NCBI GenBank assembly: GCA_947034895.1
Contig: OX344763.1
Span: 49,289,025-49,353,024 of the forward strand
DNA: 64,000 nt
Direction of reading: 5' to 3'
Source: Rhytidiadelphus loreus
Lineage: Eukaryota; Streptophyta; Bryopsida; Hypnales; Hylocomiaceae
In this document: positions 59,901 to 64,000 of the stretch, piece by piece
Layout of the letters: each line of letters starts with the position of its first letter
Position numbering within the stretch: the stretch's first letter is position 1
Notes under the pieces: model-generated
Database searches by the model: none
The model's input: only the letters and a program-made list of their open reading frames with translations
What the model was told of the DNA's origin: nothing
Made by a program: the position numbers and the translations under genes

Positions 59901-61246
59901 GTGTTTAAGAAGGCAATGTATGTCAGATTCTCCATAATTGACATTGTGAAGAATTTGAAGATCTCAAAATCGAAGTCGAAAGAGGAGAAGCTGAAGTTGA
60001 TGAACGAATTGAGACTCATCACGATGCCCGATGAAGTGTACAAGCTTTGGAGTGAGGTGATTAGCACTGCCGCGCACGGAGTGCTCGTCAATCCCGACAT
60101 AGAGGCGATGTTTAACGCAAAGGCGGGCTGGAATCCCAAGAGTTGCATGTTGAATCGTGAATTCTTTAAGCACTTGGGTAATTTGAGCTATGATAAAATT
60201 GCAAAACTTGAAAAACATTTGTTGAATCAGTCGGGTGGAAAACGCACTCATGCTTACCTGAAGGTCACAGTGAAGAGTATGACCTCTGTCTAGGATGATT
60301 GCTTCAGCACAAAGGAGTGGATTGAACGTTGTAAGTGGAAGAACCTCGTGATCAAGGAGCTTCATGAAATCAAACCTCAACTTGGGCTCATGAATGCACG
60401 TAACGAGATCATCAATGAGAACTGGAAGGCTTTTAAGAAGGAACGAGTCTTCTCCAGCGCCACGATGGATGTACTGCTCGACAAACCAAGGGAAGCCTAC
60501 TTTGTCAGAGTGAAGAACAAGTCGACAAAAAATAAGGCGATCACTGAGCTGTCCTAAGACGCCTATGATTTCTTCAAGATGTTTCTCCTGCACAAATCGA
60601 AATTTGAGAGACCGACAGCAAGTGGTTATTACCGCCCCTATGAGTGGCTCGGAAATCGTCACATGGAATGGCCAAAAAAGGTGTGGACTGCAAAGACGAG
60701 AAACTATCTTGCGCTGGGGGTGATTGACTTCAGGTCCTTGCCGGGAATTGAGAAGAAGGACAGCTCTACGGTGGATAGACCATACTTCATCAAAGTGCTC
60801 TTATCAATGGAGGCGACAAAGAAACCTGCACTTGAAGATGTTCCATCATGGCTCTTCATTTGTGGTGACGAGAAGGAGCAAGCCCAAGTTCTTAAGTTTG
60901 TTGAATGCAACGACGTTCTCGAATCGTATATGATTTCGTACTCTGTGTACTCCGCAGGGAAGAACAACCACCTTGAAGATCTTCTTGTAGCGGGACGCCA
61001 AAGAAAGTGTTCCTGATCTTCCTGCAAGATCCCGAGAATGAGAACAACATGGAATTTCCATCGAAATTTGAGTATCCGGAGACGGCCCGATATATGAAAG
61101 TGCGTGCATACAGTAAGCTTGAGTATTGGATTAATAACACTGAGTTGAAGATGGAATTTTACTTGTGGCTGATGAAGGCCTCCTACAAGTTTGGCATGTC
61201 AATTTACTCTGGTTATACTAGAGGGAAGCTTACGTGCGCAGCTATG

Positions 61247-61416
61247 GTAAGCAATGCGACTGCCTTTTAGTATGAGTCGCGTTAAACTAATTTGCTATTG
61301 TTAATTGATTTGAATGTTATTGTTACTTACTTTCTGTTCTGTAAATTCATATGGACTGTTGATTTAGTGCAGTCCGCGCTAAAATGTCTGGCCTTTCTTG
61401 ATAATTGCCTTTCTAG
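61247..61416 (+). other. Intron 2 of element B with two palindromes
   Basis: GTAAGC donor after GCAGCTATG and TTCTAG acceptor. Palindromes at 61263-61289 (CCTTTTAGTAT GAGTC GCGTTAAACTA) and 61360-61386 (TGATTTAGTGC AGTCC GCGCTAAAATG). Intron 2 of element A (9816-9926) sits at the same protein position but has no site. Confidence 0.7.
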
Positions 61417-62456
61417 ATTTCATCATGATAAATGAGTAATGTGAACGTCTATGCTACTAGGTTGGGTACTCAATCAACATGGTGGGAAGACATTTGTAGA
61501 AAGGCAATGACGCTGGATATAGCGGACTTTCTTGATAGTGGATACCCGAAGACTACTACTAAAGATCCAAGTTCAGCACCCTCATCCTTGAAGAGATATT
61601 TGAGGTCATCTTAGATGAGTGAGCCGCTGCGAAGGGAGGTTCTACATTAGAATGATCCAAATCTGATTCCGAATCCCATGAGGAGGAAGAAGAGATTGAC
61701 GAAGATGGGCCTCAGGGGCTCGATGAGATGGCCACTCCAACAAGCCGTCCATCTACAGATATACCTGGTTCTTCGGCGAGCTCCATGTTATTTCCATTGC
61801 CTAGGACGCCAAAGACTGCTACTCCATTTGGGCGGCCACATAAAAAGAGGAAGCACAATACAATAACAAGTATCACGAAGCAACTGGCAGAGATTTCAGC
61901 GCAAAATGCTGCCTCCTTAGCAAATCTGCAGCAATAAACTCAATTGTCGCAGCAACAAAACGAGCTGGCGCTGGCGCAATTGAGGGTGGACCATATGAAG
62001 AAGAAGGCTGAAAACCTTGAACTCCACAAGCGTAATCAAGAGTGGATGAGGTTGGAGTTCCAAACCAACCGAGAGCTAGCCCATCAAAATAGAGAAATGC
62101 TACAGATCTTGATCAAGAAGGTCGGAGTTGAATCGATTGTAGCATTGCCCCCTCCCCCCGAGTCTCCGGTGTTGCAACTGCAAGGTCTACCGTCTGGCTC
62201 TACCGTCAGCAACGCCTCGAGTTCGTCGCAACCTTAGCCAATGTCTTTGCCACTTCCCAGTAGGGCACCCGAGTCTCCCGCACCACTGCCGTTCGATGAT
62301 GATCTCGTTGATGACCCCTCTTCCTTGAAAGCTGCAACGAATTTGTCATCAGAGACGGATATTGGGCAGAACTTGTCCAATGATGCTTTCGAGGTGGAGC
62401 CTGGAAGTGATGCCTTGCCCACCGAAGATCAATCTACAGGTTTTGCCCAATAAACA

Positions 62457-62696
62457 CTTAGTGAGCATTGCCTTATGTAGATTTATCTTGACTCGAGCTA
62501 AACTGTTTGGTAGAGATTGAACTCAAGTTTTGTCTATATTAGATGGAGTACTCGATTTCTATGGGACGGTCTTCATAGAGGCGTTAGTCCCGGTTTTGAC
62601 ATTTCTAGACTTAGTTTTGTATTGTAAGAGACAATTCTCTCTGAAAATGTAATATATATCTCAGAAAGAAACTTTTTCCAAAATCTTGAATTGCAG
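62457..62696 (+). other. Spacer or intron before the HAD part of element B
   Basis: Noncoding, with a degenerate palindrome at about 62480-62505 (one arm AGCTAAACTG) and ending in TTGCAG. It corresponds to 12177-12557 of element A. Confidence 0.5.
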
Positions 62697-63749
62697 GCCA
62701 TGTGAATATGGAAAGTTGTCATGAGGTCTGTATTCTCTTTTATATACAAAATCAATTGTTGACGACCACACATTTTGAAACTGAGGATGATAATCCAGTC
62801 AGTTTAGCTAAATTCCTAGAAGTCGATAAGGATACGTCAACGGCTGATCTTGTGCCAACTGGTTGTAAGAATGCTGATCAGCCTTCGAGTTCGATAGTGG
62901 AGAAGGTATAATCCTTTGTTCTCTTATGGAAGGACTGGACTTTTTTTTTCTATTTTCTTCCTTCAATATTGACCTGATTTCACATGACATCCGAATTAAG
63001 CCAGTTTCCCGATCGTAACTACTCCACGTTCCTATGTTTGTTAGTAGGGCTCTAATCCTACAGTAGTTCGTGAGGGAACTTTGGAGGGCGTCCACCGTCC
63101 ATTGAGGTCTGGGGTGGCGGAGAAGTGGATGAACGTCGTCCTGGACTTCAATGGCATTTTATATCGCAACGAGGACTGGAAGTCCAACAATTCAACCAAG
63201 CATTTTCAAAACGAGTCCAAGCCGCACTCTGCCACAGTCGATGCAATTGTTGGACCAAAAGTAGTATATGTCTGTCCAAATTGCGTTGAGTTCTTGAAGG
63301 AGTTAGGGAGGATAGCAAAAATCACTATATGGAGCTCCATGAAAAAAACCACGACCGATGAAATTTGTGTGTACCTCTTTTGAGAAGGAAGGTGGCCCTT
63401 CCTCATTCTTGGGCAAGACTCGTGCAAGACTATTAAGTGCAAAGATAGAGCCGAAAGGTTGACGTCTTACAAGAAACTAGGAACAAATAAAGATTTGTTC
63501 CTTAAGAACTTAGATTTTCTTTTCTTAGGCTTCCACGGGAATTTCACTTCTCAAAATACAGTGATTGTGGACGACAATCCGTGCAAACACATCATGAATA
63601 AGCCTGAGAATGTAATATTAGCGGATTCTTGGAGCAACCGAGGAAACGGTGACAAAGACACGTTTCTTCTAACGGTCCTACTTCCTTAGTTCCAACAATT
63701 GCACGCTCAACCGCAGCAATGGTCTGAAGTCCTTCAGAGAGAATAAAAA
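62697..63749 (+). pseudogene. FCP1/NIF-like HAD protein of element B
   Basis: Exons 62697-62905 and 63048-63749. The intron is phase 0, and the first exon begins with two leftover bases, exactly as in element A. Motifs: VVLDFNGILYR (first Asp kept, second Asp changed to Asn), VYVCPNCVEFLKEL, ITIWSS, LFLKNLDFLFLGF and TVIVDDNPCKH (intact). FCP1-type enzymes dephosphorylate the RNA polymerase II C-terminal domain. Plant relatives with LDxNG in place of DxDG are common, so this form may represent the family state. TGA at 63381 and TAG at 63687 interrupt the frame, in contexts where CGA and CAG fit. The gene lies downstream of the coiled-coil gene on the same strand. Confidence 0.75.
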
Positions 63750-64000
63750 ATGGAGGATTGGGAGATGGATGTTGTGCGAAGAACGAGGTCGTCGAGAGTA
63801 TGAAAATCTTATGGAGGTCCTCCGTGGGTCAGCTAGTGTTAGTTAGATGTGTTTTTGGAGGTATGTAGCTCGAATCTAGCTAAATTGTAGCATATATAGA
63901 CCGTTTATTTTGGCATATTTTTCTATTGCATTTTAGTGCCCTTCGCGCTAAAATGTAGTTTGGGGTAATGTTTTTTTATAAAATTCAACGGCTCATTGCT
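63750..64000 (+). other. 3' part of element B, running off the window
   Basis: Contains a well-preserved palindrome at 63929-63955 (CATTTTAGTGC CCTTC GCGCTAAAATG) and a degenerate one at about 63863-63886. The element therefore continues to or beyond the window end. Confidence 0.7.

Larger units (their letters stand above)
59611..62456 (+). pseudogene. Element B gene, central part: end of ParB-like domain, conserved core, coiled coil
   Basis: Exons 59611-59784, 59901-61246 and 61417-62456. Introns at 59785 and 61247 are phase 0 and match those of element A. Conserved blocks: KVWEDMGRPENP (LWDNAQRPAQQ in A), ITMPDEVYKLW, GVIDFRSLPGIEKK, FGMSIYSGYTRGKL (the place of FAGAKPI in A, so the SAM-like glycines are not kept). 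An acidic stretch, EEEEEIDEDGP, precedes a coiled coil with QQQNELALAQLRVDHMKKKA and a Ser/Pro-rich tail. Stops: TAG 60291 and 62235, TAA 60555 and 61935, TGA 61620 and 61653. Frameshifts occur near 60980 and 61575. The copy is inactive as it stands. Confidence 0.7.

Overview
The window looks like nuclear DNA of a land plant with a transposon-rich genome, more likely a non-seed plant (moss, lycophyte or fern) than a flowering plant; the species cannot be named from sequence alone. The grounds are: GT-AG introns in AT-rich DNA; plant-type gene fragments (a PICKLE/CHD3 remodeler, a MOR1/XMAP215 TOG domain, a plant VPS13, an ERD7-type senescence domain); a DUF7869-type element gene; CACTA and Tourist-like elements; and TTTAGGG-type telomere-like sequence. 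I see no intact ordinary host gene. Almost everything recognisable is mobile DNA or a broken copy.

Layout. 1-2.9 kb: AT-rich, with one Tourist-like MITE. 2.9-14.4 kb: a GC-rich element, here called element A. It has a leader, an array of about 25 or more palindromes, a three-exon gene whose product seems to carry a ParB/DGQH-like domain, a possible methyltransferase-like motif and a charged coiled coil, and then an FCP1-like HAD gene. 14.8-16.2 kb: alternating inverted repeats. 17.58-22.99 kb and 47.13-52.23 kb: two copies of a roughly 5 kb LTR-like unit (TG...CA, target duplications, internal TATA box), probably solo LTRs. The first sits inside a minus-strand fragment of the element A family. 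23.7-26.1 kb: a decayed pogo-type (DDE_1) transposase. 27.1-37.3 kb: minus-strand, intron-containing fragments of at least four unrelated host genes, as in Helitron-type capture, split by a plus-strand element saturated with TCCGGA (30.3-33.9 kb). 40.3-43.0 kb: a DUF7869 gene with two stops, preceded by six palindromes about 58 bp apart. 45.1-47.1 kb: two satellite arrays. 54.5-64.0 kb: element B, a diverged relative of element A that runs off the window. It is interrupted by a 2-kb CACTA element inside the ParB-like exon.

How the parts fit. Elements A and B share domain order and intron positions and phases, but each carries its own palindrome: A has AGAGCG-CC-CGCTCT, B has TTTAGCGC-n5-GCGCTAAA. 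The sites lie in leaders and introns, and in A also in coding sequence. B's palindrome also forms the phased array upstream of the DUF7869 gene. A ParB-like protein beside many dyad-symmetric sites suggests a self-recognition or partition-like system in a eukaryotic mobile element. The architecture and the sites are read from sequence; the functional link is inference. In-frame stops in these genes are nearly all TAG, TGA or TAA where CAG, CGA or CAA is plausible, as expected from deamination of methylated cytosine.
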